From positions 1 to 64,000 of the forward strand of contig CALFLO010000074.1 of assembly GCA_937880175.1 (NCBI GenBank): a stretch of DNA of 64,000 bases, written 5' to 3'. The notes under the pieces were generated by a model, which saw nothing but the letters and a program-made list of their open reading frames with translations, was not told where the DNA came from and searched no databases. Positions 28,545 through 36,082 of this stretch are shown in pieces; the first letter of the stretch is position 1; the number at the start of each line of letters is the position of its first letter. The position numbers and the translations under genes are program-made. Source of the DNA: an uncultured Gluconobacter sp. GTDB taxonomy: Bacteria > Pseudomonadota > Alphaproteobacteria > Acetobacterales > Acetobacteraceae.

Positions 28545-28850
28545 GTCCGCGTAGCTCAGCAGGATAGAGCACAGGATTCCTAAGGTTTTGAATTGGGCGC
28601 CATGATGGGAAACCGCATGGTGGATTCGCTCAAATTCGGGGAACGCTCTGATCGTCTTGATCGTGCCAATCCCGAGCCAAGCTCTCCGGCTTGCCGGAAA
28701 GAAGGTGTAGAGACTGTACGGGCGACACCTTGGCTCTTGGGCCGTGGTGAAGAGACAGTCCAGACCACGAACATGTCTCAGGACATGGCGGTGAAAACCG
28801 AAGTGGTAAGAATCCTGGGGCCGGAGGTTCGAATCCTCTCGCGGACACCA
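28545..28850 (+). tRNA. tRNA-Arg(CCU), interrupted by a group I intron
   Basis: Exon 1 is 28545-28581 and exon 2 is 28811-28850. The acceptor stem GTCCGCG pairs with CGCGGAC (28840-28846); the D stem is GCTC/GAGC. Joining the exons gives the anticodon arm CAGGA-TTCCTAA-TCCTG, a 5-bp stem with a 7-base loop and anticodon CCT at 28579-28581. The T arm is GGAGG-TTCGAAT-CCTCT (closing G-U) and the 3' CCA is encoded. Without the intron the tRNA is 77 bases. Agrobacterium carries a group I intron in the same tRNA. A scan that does not allow introns would miss this gene. Confidence 0.92.
28582..28810 (+). ncRNA. Compact group I intron (IC3-like ribozyme) in the tRNA-Arg anticodon loop
   Basis: The 229-base intron lies after the third anticodon base. 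P1 is CCU|AA paired with UUGGG (28593-28597), with the U-G wobble at the 5' splice site, and the intron ends with G28810. P3 is 28626-28631/28720-28725, P4 28635-28640/28671-28676, P7 28712-28717/28755-28760, P8 28726-28749, P9 28765-28768/28803-28806. P2 and a P9 hairpin carry GAAA tetraloops. P4 (TTCGGG/CCCGAG) and P7 (GACTGT/ACAGTC) differ from the Azoarcus intron as I recall it, with compensatory changes, while GAAGGTGTAGAGACT matches it. P10 can form from AAU of exon 2 and AUU of the guide. There is no endonuclease frame. Confidence 0.93.
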
Positions 28851-28935
28851 GACAAACTCCCGGCTTCCAGAACGGTATCTGTTCGCCCTGTCTTTGCGGG
28901 GCCGGCGATGCTGTTCTTTTGTGACGACTGCCTGA

Positions 28936-28967
28936 GGCAAGGCGCAGGAGTTGTCCTTCGCCTTGCC
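28936..28967. terminator. Hairpin between tRNA-Arg and the TonB receptor gene
   Basis: A 9-bp GGCAAGGCG/CGCCTTGCC stem (28936-28944 with 28959-28967) with an inner AGGA/TCCT sits between two convergent units. It lacks a strong T-run on either strand. Confidence 0.4.
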
Positions 28968-28978
28968 ATGTTGAATCC

Positions 28979-31483
28979 TCAGAAGCGCGCTGAAACGTCC
29001 AGATAGTAATATCCGCCATTCATGCCAAGCTGGGACGTGCTCATGTAATATTTGGGTACGCCGAGATACCGGTTTCCTTCAGGAACAACGGACGGGAACT
29101 TGGCGAAGATGTTGTTGCCCCCGATCGTGGCACTCCATTTCGGCGTGATGTTGTAGGTAACAGAGGCGTTCGTCGTCCATTTCGGCACGTTCTGGAATTC
29201 CAGGAAGTGGCTCGTGGAGTAAGTGTACGGTCCAGTATAATAGGTGAGCTGGGACGTTGTTTCGCCATAACGGATCTCGTGGACGGAGACGGCCCATTTA
29301 TTCCGAGCGGAACGCCATGTGCCCCCGAAGATGATCTTGCTGCGCGGATATGCCGTGGTGAGATAGGCAATATACTGGGCGTTCAGAAGTGCTGCCCCGG
29401 TCGTGCTGGTGGCCTGATGGCGCAGGCGTGTGCGGTTCAGGTTGATCGCGACATCCCAGTCCGCATGACCATAACGACCGAAATCAGTAGGGTAGGTCGC
29501 TGTCAGATCAAGGCCCTGCGTGCGGGTGTTGGCGACATTGGCAAACCAGTGTGTGGCAAGCTGGCTTCCCGTCCAGGTCTCGGATCCCGGCGGCAGGTTG
29601 AAGCCGTCAGCCTCGAGTGCGCTGTGGGCCTGTGATCCGTAGATCGTACCGCCCGGCATGATCCGGTCCCGCAGATCGATCTGATACACGTCCACGGTGA
29701 CGTGCAGCTTCTTGATCGGCTCGACGATGATGCCACCTTCGGCACTCGTGGACGATTCCGGCTTCAGCGCCGAAGCCCCATTGGAAAGGGCGCCAGCAGA
29801 GTTCGCCGCGATAATGCCGCTGGCAGCCGTCGGAGAAACGGACAGGGCGGAATAATGCTCCTGCGCCAGTGTCGGGGCATGGAACCCGTTGCTGAAGGTG
29901 CCACGGATCGCAAAGCGCGGGCTGAAATCATAACGGGTCGAGATCTTGCCCGTCTTGGTGTTGCCAACATCCGTGTAATGCTCGATGCGCCCTGCCAGAT
30001 CGAGCTGCCAGTGCTTCATGAGGTTGGTGGAGATGTCGAGATAGCCTGCGGCAACGTCGCGGGACCATTTGCCGGCATTGGCGGGATTGGTTCCGGGGAA
30101 GCCATCCGCGCTGGAGTAGCTGTAACTCGCCGGAGAGCCCGTGCCGATTGCATAGGCCTCATAGCGGTAGGACGCGCCCCCCGCGACGTTGATGGCGTAG
30201 GGCCAGAAGGACGTGCGGAATTTGCGGCTGAGGTCGACGCTGTTTGTCCACTGCGTGTCGTTATAGGACTGCGCGGCGAAGGAGGTCGGGGTCTGACCCG
30301 TGGCCGTGTAGAGGCCCACATTCGTCGAGCTTTCGGTATCGAAGGCGTCGTAATCCCGGCCGAACACCGAAGACACGTCCCAGTGCCAGCCCGCCAGCGT
30401 TCCTTTGAAGCCGGCGGTCAGTTCGTAGTCGTCCTCGTTCAGGGCTTCGACAGGGGCATAGCCGTAGGGGTAGATTGCGGCATAGCCGGGGTATTTGGCG
30501 AGCGTGGAGGGCAGGCGGTAGTTCTGGTACGATTCCGCATGGCGATGGGCATAGGTCGCGCTGGCATAGGCCTGCACGTTGTCGGTGATGTCGTAGCCCG
30601 CATTGACGGCAACGCTCTCGCGGGTCTGCTCCGGCTGCCCCAGAAGCTGATTGACGTAAGTGTTGGTGCGGTTGTCGGCACCGGATCGGACTGTGTGGTC
30701 CTGATGCACGAAATCGCCACCGATATGAACGAAGCCGCGGTTGTTCAGATTCAGACCGCCATCAATGAACACACCCTGCTGAAAACCGTCGCCTTCGCTC
30801 GTGATCCCCGTGTTCGAGCGCATGGTCAGGCCATGGTTCTGCTTCTTCAGGATGATGTTGACGACGCCTGCAATGGCATCCGAACCATACTGGGCGGACG
30901 CACCGTCACGCAGGACTTCAATATGGTCGATCATGGACATGGGGATCATGTCGATATCAACCGGCGTGGAGCCCTGCGCCGGGCCGCCATCCGCGTAGAT
31001 GTTGGCCGTGGTGTGGCGCCGCTTGCCGTCCACCAGAATGAGTGTCTCGTTGGGATTCAGCCCACGCAGCGCAATCGTATCGGTCAGGGCACCGGCATCG
31101 AAGCCGCCTGTCGGTACGGTGAGAGACGGGAGCAGAAGCGCCAGAGAGTCCCGCAGCGTTGGCTGGCCGGTTCCGGTAATCTGACGATTCGTCACGATAT
31201 CGACGGGGGCGATCGAATCCCGCGCCTTCTTGCCGAACTCACGCGTTCCCGTCACGACAACCGCTTCGCTGCCACCTGAAACCTCTGCAACGGGTTTCGG
31301 TTTTGGCTGGACTTTTACTTTCCGGGAAGTGGGGGTTGCATGCGCCTGTTTGTGCTGGACCGGAGCAGACTGCGTTGTTGCGGCCCGGCTCTCGTCCATC
31401 AAGAGAACAAAGGCGGAGCCAAGGAGAGAAGTCCCCAGAAGGGTCACATAACGAAGGGAAAGCTGGGTCAGCACTTTTACCAC
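28979..31483 (-). CDS. TonB-dependent outer membrane receptor
   Basis: The 834-residue product starts at a GTG with a hydrophobic signal (residues 5-30). A Lys/Pro-rich segment precedes the plug (about 75-210: VVVTGTREFGKKARDSIAP, TIALRGLNPNETLILVDGKRR and VLRDGASAQYGSDAIAGVVNIIL). The beta-barrel fills the rest and ends in an aromatic residue (DVSARF), as outer-membrane barrels do. The substrate cannot be read from sequence. No ExbB, ExbD or FecR gene is near. It diverges from the MRJP-family gene with a palindrome-rich control region between. Confidence 0.92.
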   Translation of the reverse strand: MVKVLTQLSLRYVTLLGTSLLGSAFVLLMDESRAATTQSAPVQHKQAHATPTSRKVKVQPKPKPVAEVSGGSEAVVVTGTREFGKKARDSIAPVDIVTNRQITGTGQPTLRDSLALLLPSLTVPTGGFDAGALTDTIALRGLNPNETLILVDGKRRHTTANIYADGGPAQGSTPVDIDMIPMSMIDHIEVLRDGASAQYGSDAIAGVVNIILKKQNHGLTMRSNTGITSEGDGFQQGVFIDGGLNLNNRGFVHIGGDFVHQDHTVRSGADNRTNTYVNQLLGQPEQTRESVAVNAGYDITDNVQAYASATYAHRHAESYQNYRLPSTLAKYPGYAAIYPYGYAPVEALNEDDYELTAGFKGTLAGWHWDVSSVFGRDYDAFDTESSTNVGLYTATGQTPTSFAAQSYNDTQWTNSVDLSRKFRTSFWPYAINVAGGASYRYEAYAIGTGSPASYSYSSADGFPGTNPANAGKWSRDVAAGYLDISTNLMKHWQLDLAGRIEHYTDVGNTKTGKISTRYDFSPRFAIRGTFSNGFHAPTLAQEHYSALSVSPTAASGIIAANSAGALSNGASALKPESSTSAEGGIIVEPIKKLHVTVDVYQIDLRDRIMPGGTIYGSQAHSALEADGFNLPPGSETWTGSQLATHWFANVANTRTQGLDLTATYPTDFGRYGHADWDVAINLNRTRLRHQATSTTGAALLNAQYIAYLTTAYPRSKIIFGGTWRSARNKWAVSVHEIRYGETTSQLTYYTGPYTYSTSHFLEFQNVPKWTTNASVTYNITPKWSATIGGNNIFAKFPSVVPEGNRYLGVPKYYMSTSQLGMNGGYYYLDVSARF

Positions 31484-31501
31484 GCGATAAGTTAGTAATT
31501 T

Positions 31502-31527
31502 ATACGAAATACAAAATCGTTTCGTAT
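31502..31527. promoter_or_regulatory. Inverted repeat, candidate operator in front of the TonB receptor
   Basis: ATACGAAA (31502-31509) and TTTCGTAT (31520-31527) form a perfect 8-bp dyad with a 10-base spacer. On the minus strand a TTGACG (31535-31540) lies just upstream, so a bound protein would cover the promoter of the receptor gene. Confidence 0.5.
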
Positions 31528-31541
31528 TTGTGGAACGTCAA

Positions 31542-31569
31542 CATAATTTTCCGTTTGAGGAAAATTATG
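31542..31569. promoter_or_regulatory. 11-bp perfect palindrome in the TonB/MRJP divergent region
   Basis: The arms 31542-31552 and 31559-31569 are perfectly complementary around a 6-base centre. It is AT-rich in the outer arms and overlaps a weak TTGAGG-N17-TTGTAG promoter candidate for the + strand gene. It could be a second operator or a transcript hairpin. Confidence 0.45.
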
Positions 31570-31659
31570 ATCACATTTTGTAGGGGCTGTGGCGTTCCTT
31601 ACACGGATCGGGCGTTATGGAAATGATGTGTCTTGCAAATGGATTTCGGGAGTTAGTGC

Positions 31660-32856
31660 ATGAAGCGACGTCATTTCCTGCGGGCCGCCTCGGCTGCCCC
31701 AGCGTCTCTCGCGGTTTCGGCAGCGCTGCCGCTGGCCCAGGCGCAGGCCGCCGGCCCCGCGGATAACGGCCCCGGGCCGTACGGGCCGCTCGGCATTGTT
31801 GCCGAATTTGACGGCCCCGGCCCCTCGGGGATCGTGGTTCTTCCCAATGGCAGAACCTTCGTGGGTTTTCCCCGTCATGCCGTGGATCACAAGGGAGCAA
31901 CACTCGGAGAACTGGTGGACGGGAAGGTCGTGCCTTATCCCAGTGCGGCAATGAGTCTTCCGGGGAATGTTCCGGCAGAGTGTCTTGTTTCCGTTCATGG
32001 CATGACCACGGACAGGGACAACAGGCTCTGGCTGATTGATGACGGCAAGCGCGCCGGGCATCCCCTGCAACCGGGAGCGGCAAAAATCGTCTGCATCGAT
32101 CCGGCAACGAACCGGGTGGCGCATAAAATCATCCTCAAGGCGCCGGTGCTGCTGCCTGACAGCCATATGAACGATCTGCGGGTGTCGCTGTCTCACGGGG
32201 CGCAGGGCACAGTGTTTGTGACGGATTCATCGTTCGGAACAAGCCCCGGACTGGTGATCGTTGATGTTGCGACGCAGCAGGCGCGGCGTGTGCTGACGAC
32301 ACACCCGGCAATCCTGCCGGAAACCGGTTTTCTGGCCATTGTGGAGGGAGAGCCGCGTCGCTACATCCCCGGTCATCCGCAACTGGTGTCTGGCGGGGTC
32401 GATGGGATTGCGCTGACAAAGGACGAGAAACGGCTCTATTTTTCGCCCCTGACAAGCCGCCGGCTTTACAGCCTGTCCGTGGATCTTCTGGCGGATCCGG
32501 CCTCCGATGATGCCGTTCTTGGTCCGGCGATCCGAGATGAGGGGGAGAAAGGGGTGGCTGACGGTCTGGCTCTGGATGATCAGAACAGGATGTACACGAC
32601 GAATTACGAGCACGACTGCATCCTGAGACGCGATCCGGACGGATCCTTCAAAATGATGCTTCGTGATCCCCGCGCCCTCTCACCGGACGGGATTTTCGCA
32701 ACCGCAGATCATGTTTACTGCACGTTCGGGCAGTGGAACCGACTGGCGTCGTTCAATGAAGGCAAGGATCGGAGGGTCACGCCCTATCTCCTGATCCGTT
32801 TCCCGATCGAGCAGCCACAGCCTTATAATGCGTTGCCTCAGGGACAGAAATCCTGA
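31660..32856 (+). CDS. Tat-exported MRJP/Yellow-family (dopachrome tautomerase-like) protein
   Basis: The 398-residue product has a twin-arginine signal (R3-R4 in RRHFLR, followed by an Ala-rich core). The mature part has the major royal jelly/Yellow pattern: a six-bladed beta propeller, VVLPNGRTFVGFPRH, LWLIDDG, MNDLRV, FVTDSS, VDGIALTKDEKRLYFSPLTSRRLY and VADGLALDDQNRMYTTNYEHD. Bacterial members are periplasmic proteins of unclear function. It diverges from the TonB receptor, suggesting shared regulation, and a terminator follows. Confidence 0.85.
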   Translation: MKRRHFLRAASAAPASLAVSAALPLAQAQAAGPADNGPGPYGPLGIVAEFDGPGPSGIVVLPNGRTFVGFPRHAVDHKGATLGELVDGKVVPYPSAAMSLPGNVPAECLVSVHGMTTDRDNRLWLIDDGKRAGHPLQPGAAKIVCIDPATNRVAHKIILKAPVLLPDSHMNDLRVSLSHGAQGTVFVTDSSFGTSPGLVIVDVATQQARRVLTTHPAILPETGFLAIVEGEPRRYIPGHPQLVSGGVDGIALTKDEKRLYFSPLTSRRLYSLSVDLLADPASDDAVLGPAIRDEGEKGVADGLALDDQNRMYTTNYEHDCILRRDPDGSFKMMLRDPRALSPDGIFATADHVYCTFGQWNRLASFNEGKDRRVTPYLLIRFPIEQPQPYNALPQGQKS

Positions 32857-32867
32857 TCCAGACACAC

Positions 32868-32901
32868 AAAAGCCCCGGCGGAAAATTCCACCGGGGCTTT
32901 T
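32868..32901. terminator. Bidirectional terminator
   Basis: An 11-bp stem (32868-32878 with 32891-32901) with an inner GGA/TCC pair, flanked by A and T runs, separates the convergent MRJP-family and YidB-like genes. Confidence 0.9.
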
Positions 32902-32930
32902 AAGCAGACTCTGGTTGCCAGAGCTGAGGC

Positions 32931-33290
32931 TCAGGCCGTCGTTGACGGGGCCTGACCCTCAGGCGTGTGCTTGTCCACGGCAGCCGGAAGAAGCTGTGCC
33001 AGTGCCGGCAGGATTGTCCCGGCAGGCAGGCCCGTCTTGGCCACGATCGTCTGGATCTGCTGGTCCGTCAGGAGGTTACGCAGTTCATCCGTGGTGATAG
33101 GCAGGTTCTCGCCGTTCCCGATCCAGGAGTGGATCTTGTCGGTCAGACCAGCGCTCTGGGCCTGACTGAGGAGCATGTTCAGGCCGTCTCCCTTGAGGAA
33201 ATCGCCGATGCTGCCGCCAAACTTGTCACCAAGCTGGCCACCGATGGCGCCGACAGCCTGATTCATGAGGTTTCCTAGAAAGCCGCTCAT
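32931..33290 (-). CDS. YidB family (DUF937) protein
   Basis: The 119-residue product begins MSGFLGNLMNQAVGAIGG and has GLTDKIHSWIGNGENLPIT and GLPAGTILPALAQLLPAAVD, which match the YidB/DUF937 pattern. The N-terminus is glycine-rich. Its role is unknown. It lies 62 bases downstream of minE on the same strand and could be read from the min operon. Confidence 0.8.
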   Translation of the reverse strand: MSGFLGNLMNQAVGAIGGQLGDKFGGSIGDFLKGDGLNMLLSQAQSAGLTDKIHSWIGNGENLPITTDELRNLLTDQQIQTIVAKTGLPAGTILPALAQLLPAAVDKHTPEGQAPSTTA

Positions 33291-33352
33291 TCGTGTTGCT
33301 CCATTGTTTCAGACGCGGCGCTTCGACCGCTGTCGGTGTCCTGTGATCGGGA

Positions 33353-33634
33353 TTACGAGACCCGTTTTCCGCTGAGTTCCTGAGGAACTTCAACGTCGAT
33401 TTCGAGCATGGAACAGCCGCTGCCACGGTCAACCTTGATCTGGACCTTGTCCTGATCGACGGCGACATGGCGTGCGATGACTTCCATGATCTCCTTGTGG
33501 AGCTGACGGATCAGATCGGACTCGCCAGCCTCGCCGCCTGCGCTGCGCTCATGGGCGAGCAGGATCTGCAGACGGTCCTTGGCGACGCTGCTGGACTGCT
33601 GACGCCGGGCGAAAATGTTTGAGAGAAAACTCAT
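33353..33634 (-). CDS. minE: Cell division topological specificity factor MinE
   Basis: The start at 33634 gives 93 residues. The N-terminal amphipathic membrane-targeting segment MSFLSNIFARR is followed by AKDRLQILLAHERS, the MinD-activating helix, and a C-terminal dimerisation domain (IRQLHKEIMEVIARHV, VQIKVDRGSGCSMLEIDVEVP). MinE triggers MinD ATPase and so sets the pole-to-pole oscillation. It lies 4 bases after the minD stop. Confidence 0.96.
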   Translation of the reverse strand: MSFLSNIFARRQQSSSVAKDRLQILLAHERSAGGEAGESDLIRQLHKEIMEVIARHVAVDQDKVQIKVDRGSGCSMLEIDVEVPQELSGKRVS

Positions 33635-33638
33635 GAAC

Positions 33639-34451
33639 TCATGCGTCCCTCTTGAAAAGCCAGTCAAAGAAACCGCGCTTCTCGACTGGAACCGAGACTT
33701 CGAGCTTCTCGCCGCTCAGACGGCGTGCGGCTTCGAAATAGGCGCGGGCAGGGAGGCTCGTGGGCGCGGCCAGCGTGACGGGCGCACCGACATTGGAGGA
33801 CTTCAGTACATCCTCGCTCTCCGGGACGATGCCAAGCAGGGGGATGGACAGGATTTCGAGAACATCCTCGACGCTCAGCATTTCCTTGCGCGCGGCGCGG
33901 GCCGGGTCATAGCGTGTCAGGAGAAGGTGCTTGTCGACCTTCTCGCCCTGTTCGGCCTTCTTGGTCTTGCTGTCTAGCAGGCCGATGATGCGGTCGGAAT
34001 CGCGAACCGAACTGACTTCAGGGTTCGTGACGATTACGGCCGTATCGGCATGGTACATGGCGAGCTGTGCGCCACGCTCGATCCCGGCCGGGCTGTCGCA
34101 GATGACCCAGTCGAACTTCTCGCGGAGTTCGTCCATCACGCGGGCCACGCCTTCGGAGGTCAGCGCATCCTTGTCGCGGGTCTGCGAGGCCGGAAGGATC
34201 GAAAGGGTTTCGCAGCGCTTGTCGCGGATGAGGGCCTGCGACAGGCGGGCATCGCCCTGCACGACGTTGATGAGATCGAAAACCACCCGGCGCTCGGCGC
34301 CCATGACCAGGTCGAGGTTCCGCAGCCCGACATCAAAATCAACCACCACGACATTCTGCCCGCTCTGAGCGAGAGCGGCGCCGAGTGCGGCGGTCGATGT
34401 CGTCTTGCCGACGCCACCCTTGCCGGAAGTGACAACCAGAACCTTGGCCAT
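33639..34451 (-). CDS. minD: Septum-site-determining ATPase MinD
   Basis: The 270-residue product has a deviant Walker A GKGGVGKTT at 10-18, a Walker B-like VVVDFDVGLRNLDL and a C-terminal amphipathic membrane anchor ending GFFDWLFKRDA. MinD recruits MinC to the membrane. It lies between minC and minE, in the standard order. Confidence 0.97.
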   Translation of the reverse strand: MAKVLVVTSGKGGVGKTTSTAALGAALAQSGQNVVVVDFDVGLRNLDLVMGAERRVVFDLINVVQGDARLSQALIRDKRCETLSILPASQTRDKDALTSEGVARVMDELREKFDWVICDSPAGIERGAQLAMYHADTAVIVTNPEVSSVRDSDRIIGLLDSKTKKAEQGEKVDKHLLLTRYDPARAARKEMLSVEDVLEILSIPLLGIVPESEDVLKSSNVGAPVTLAAPTSLPARAYFEAARRLSGEKLEVSVPVEKRGFFDWLFKRDA

Positions 34452-34599
34452 GAATACTCCAAAAAAACGTCTCTGCGGTCTGCGGCTGCCTGTGACAGGT
34501 TACCACAGCCGATTTCCCATTCTATGAAAGTTTTATGCCCTGCGGCAACCTGCGAATAGGGGTGCTTTCATGGCAGGTTCCATCAATTCGCAGTTCATC

Positions 34600-35328
34600 T
34601 CACGCTGTCAGAGGCAGAACCCGGACCCGGTCTTCGTCCAGCGCAGCCTGGGCCGGTTGCCCGAGGATCGCGGGGTCGATGTCTTCGGTCACGGCATAAT
34701 AGCCATCCAGAGCCAGCAGTTCGGCCAGCATTCTGCTTGCGAAAATCCGGCTTTGGGACTGTCCGCCCACCCCCGCGATCGCCCGGCCCCGCAATGTTCC
34801 ATAGACATGGATGGATCCCGCAGCCACGATTTCTGCGCCGGACGAGACGGATCCGAGGATGATGACGTCGCCCTGCATGTGCTGGATGCTCTGGCCGGAG
34901 CGCACGGTCTGTTCGATGATGAGCGTGCCGCCGCCGGAAACGGGACCTGCCGCGCTTGCAGCAGGATCTTCCGGGATTTCGACTTCCCCGGCCGGGCGGC
35001 CACCGTCAAGGGTTTCGGGCCAGTCCCAGTGCGCGACCGCCGGCCAGTGACGGCTTCCCCCCTCAATGCCGATGATCCGGACACCGCGGTTTCGGATATC
35101 GCCCAGCAGTGTAGCCAGACCGGGCGTGGATTCATTGAGAAGCCCGAGGTCCAGAATCACCGGCTTTCCGGTGAAAAGCCCGCCTGAACGCGCGATCTGA
35201 TAGTCGAGACCTTCCAGCCACGCGGGAAGAGGTGCCTCGGGAGACAGGACAAGTGCAAGGAAAGAGCGACCGCGTGCACGGATGCGCATGGGGGCGTTCG
35301 AAGAGGGTACGGAAACGGGATCGGGCAT
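34600..35328 (-). CDS. minC: Septum site-determining protein MinC
   Basis: The start at 35328 gives 242 residues; the SD is weak. The N-terminal domain (ARGRSFLALVLSPEA, LDLGLLNE) precedes a C-terminal beta-helix domain with TLIIEQTVRSGQSI, GDVIILGSVSSGAEIVAAGSIHVYGTLRGRAIAG and SRIFASRMLAELLALDGYYAVTE. MinC inhibits FtsZ polymerisation away from midcell. A 148-base gap separates it from minD. Confidence 0.95.
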   Translation of the reverse strand: MPDPVSVPSSNAPMRIRARGRSFLALVLSPEAPLPAWLEGLDYQIARSGGLFTGKPVILDLGLLNESTPGLATLLGDIRNRGVRIIGIEGGSRHWPAVAHWDWPETLDGGRPAGEVEIPEDPAASAAGPVSGGGTLIIEQTVRSGQSIQHMQGDVIILGSVSSGAEIVAAGSIHVYGTLRGRAIAGVGGQSQSRIFASRMLAELLALDGYYAVTEDIDPAILGQPAQAALDEDRVRVLPLTA

Positions 35329-35405
35329 CGTGAAAATCGTCGGACCTGTGTCGGGCAGTCGGTGAGGCTCTTGTGAGCGGGTATCGGCTGACTTAGAAAG
35401 TGGCA

Positions 35406-36074
35406 ATGCGTATCCTGCATCACCTTCCACTTTCTCCGCAATGCCGTCTCGTGAGGCTCGCCCTCAGCGAGAAGCGACTCCCGTTCGAACCTGTCATTGA
35501 ACGGGTCTGGGAGCAGCGCGAGGAATTCCTCCGTCTCAATCCGGCAGGCGAGGTTCCTGTGCTGGTTGAGGAAAATGGTCTGGCCGTACCGGGCGGGCGC
35601 GTCATCTGCGAATATCTGGAAGACGCCTACCCGGATACACCGCTTCTGGGGCGCACGTTTGCCGAGCGCGTCGAGACGCGGCGTCTGGTGGACTGGTTCG
35701 ACACCCGCTTCGCACAGGAAGTCACCCGGAACCTGCTGGGCGAGAAGGTGGACAAGCGCCAGTTCGGGCGTGGCCATCCCGACGGCAATGCGCTGCGGGC
35801 GGGTTACGCGAATATGCGTTTCCATCTCGATTACATCGGCTGGCTTGCCGAAACGCGGTCCTGGCTGGCGGGGCCTGCTCTGTCGCTCGCGGATTTCGCG
35901 GCCGCGGCCCATCTGTCGGCACTCGATTTCATCGGGGACGTGAACTGGTCCAAGGCGCCTGCCGCAAAGGACTGGTATGCCCGGGTGAAGTCCCGGCCCT
36001 GCTTCCGGGGTCTCCTGTCTGACAAGGTCAGTGGCATCACGCCGCCGGCACATTACGCCAATCTGGATTTCTGA
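35406..36074 (+). CDS. Glutathione S-transferase family protein, probable FzlA orthologue
   Basis: The 222-residue product has the N-terminal GST fold (LHHLPLSPQCRLVRLALSEKRLPFE, LNPAGEVPVLVEENG) and an all-helical C-terminal domain. It ends in PPAHYANLDF. Alphaproteobacterial FzlA, a GST-fold protein that binds FtsZ, has a similar tail, which is reported to matter for that binding. The divergent minC start lies nearby, so a cell-division function is attractive. An ordinary GST cannot be excluded. ATG at 35406 is preferred over an upstream GTG at 35400. Confidence 0.7.
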   Translation: MRILHHLPLSPQCRLVRLALSEKRLPFEPVIERVWEQREEFLRLNPAGEVPVLVEENGLAVPGGRVICEYLEDAYPDTPLLGRTFAERVETRRLVDWFDTRFAQEVTRNLLGEKVDKRQFGRGHPDGNALRAGYANMRFHLDYIGWLAETRSWLAGPALSLADFAAAAHLSALDFIGDVNWSKAPAAKDWYARVKSRPCFRGLLSDKVSGITPPAHYANLDF

Positions 36075-36082
36075 GGCCGCCC

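Noticed and set aside
28593..29006. Short frames across the tRNA-Arg locus
   Set aside because: They cross the tRNA exons and intron helices; the RNA explanation accounts for the sequence.
29702..31279. 525-codon open frame antisense to the TonB receptor
   Set aside because: It is Arg/Gly-rich without motifs and lies wholly within a clear receptor gene on the other strand.
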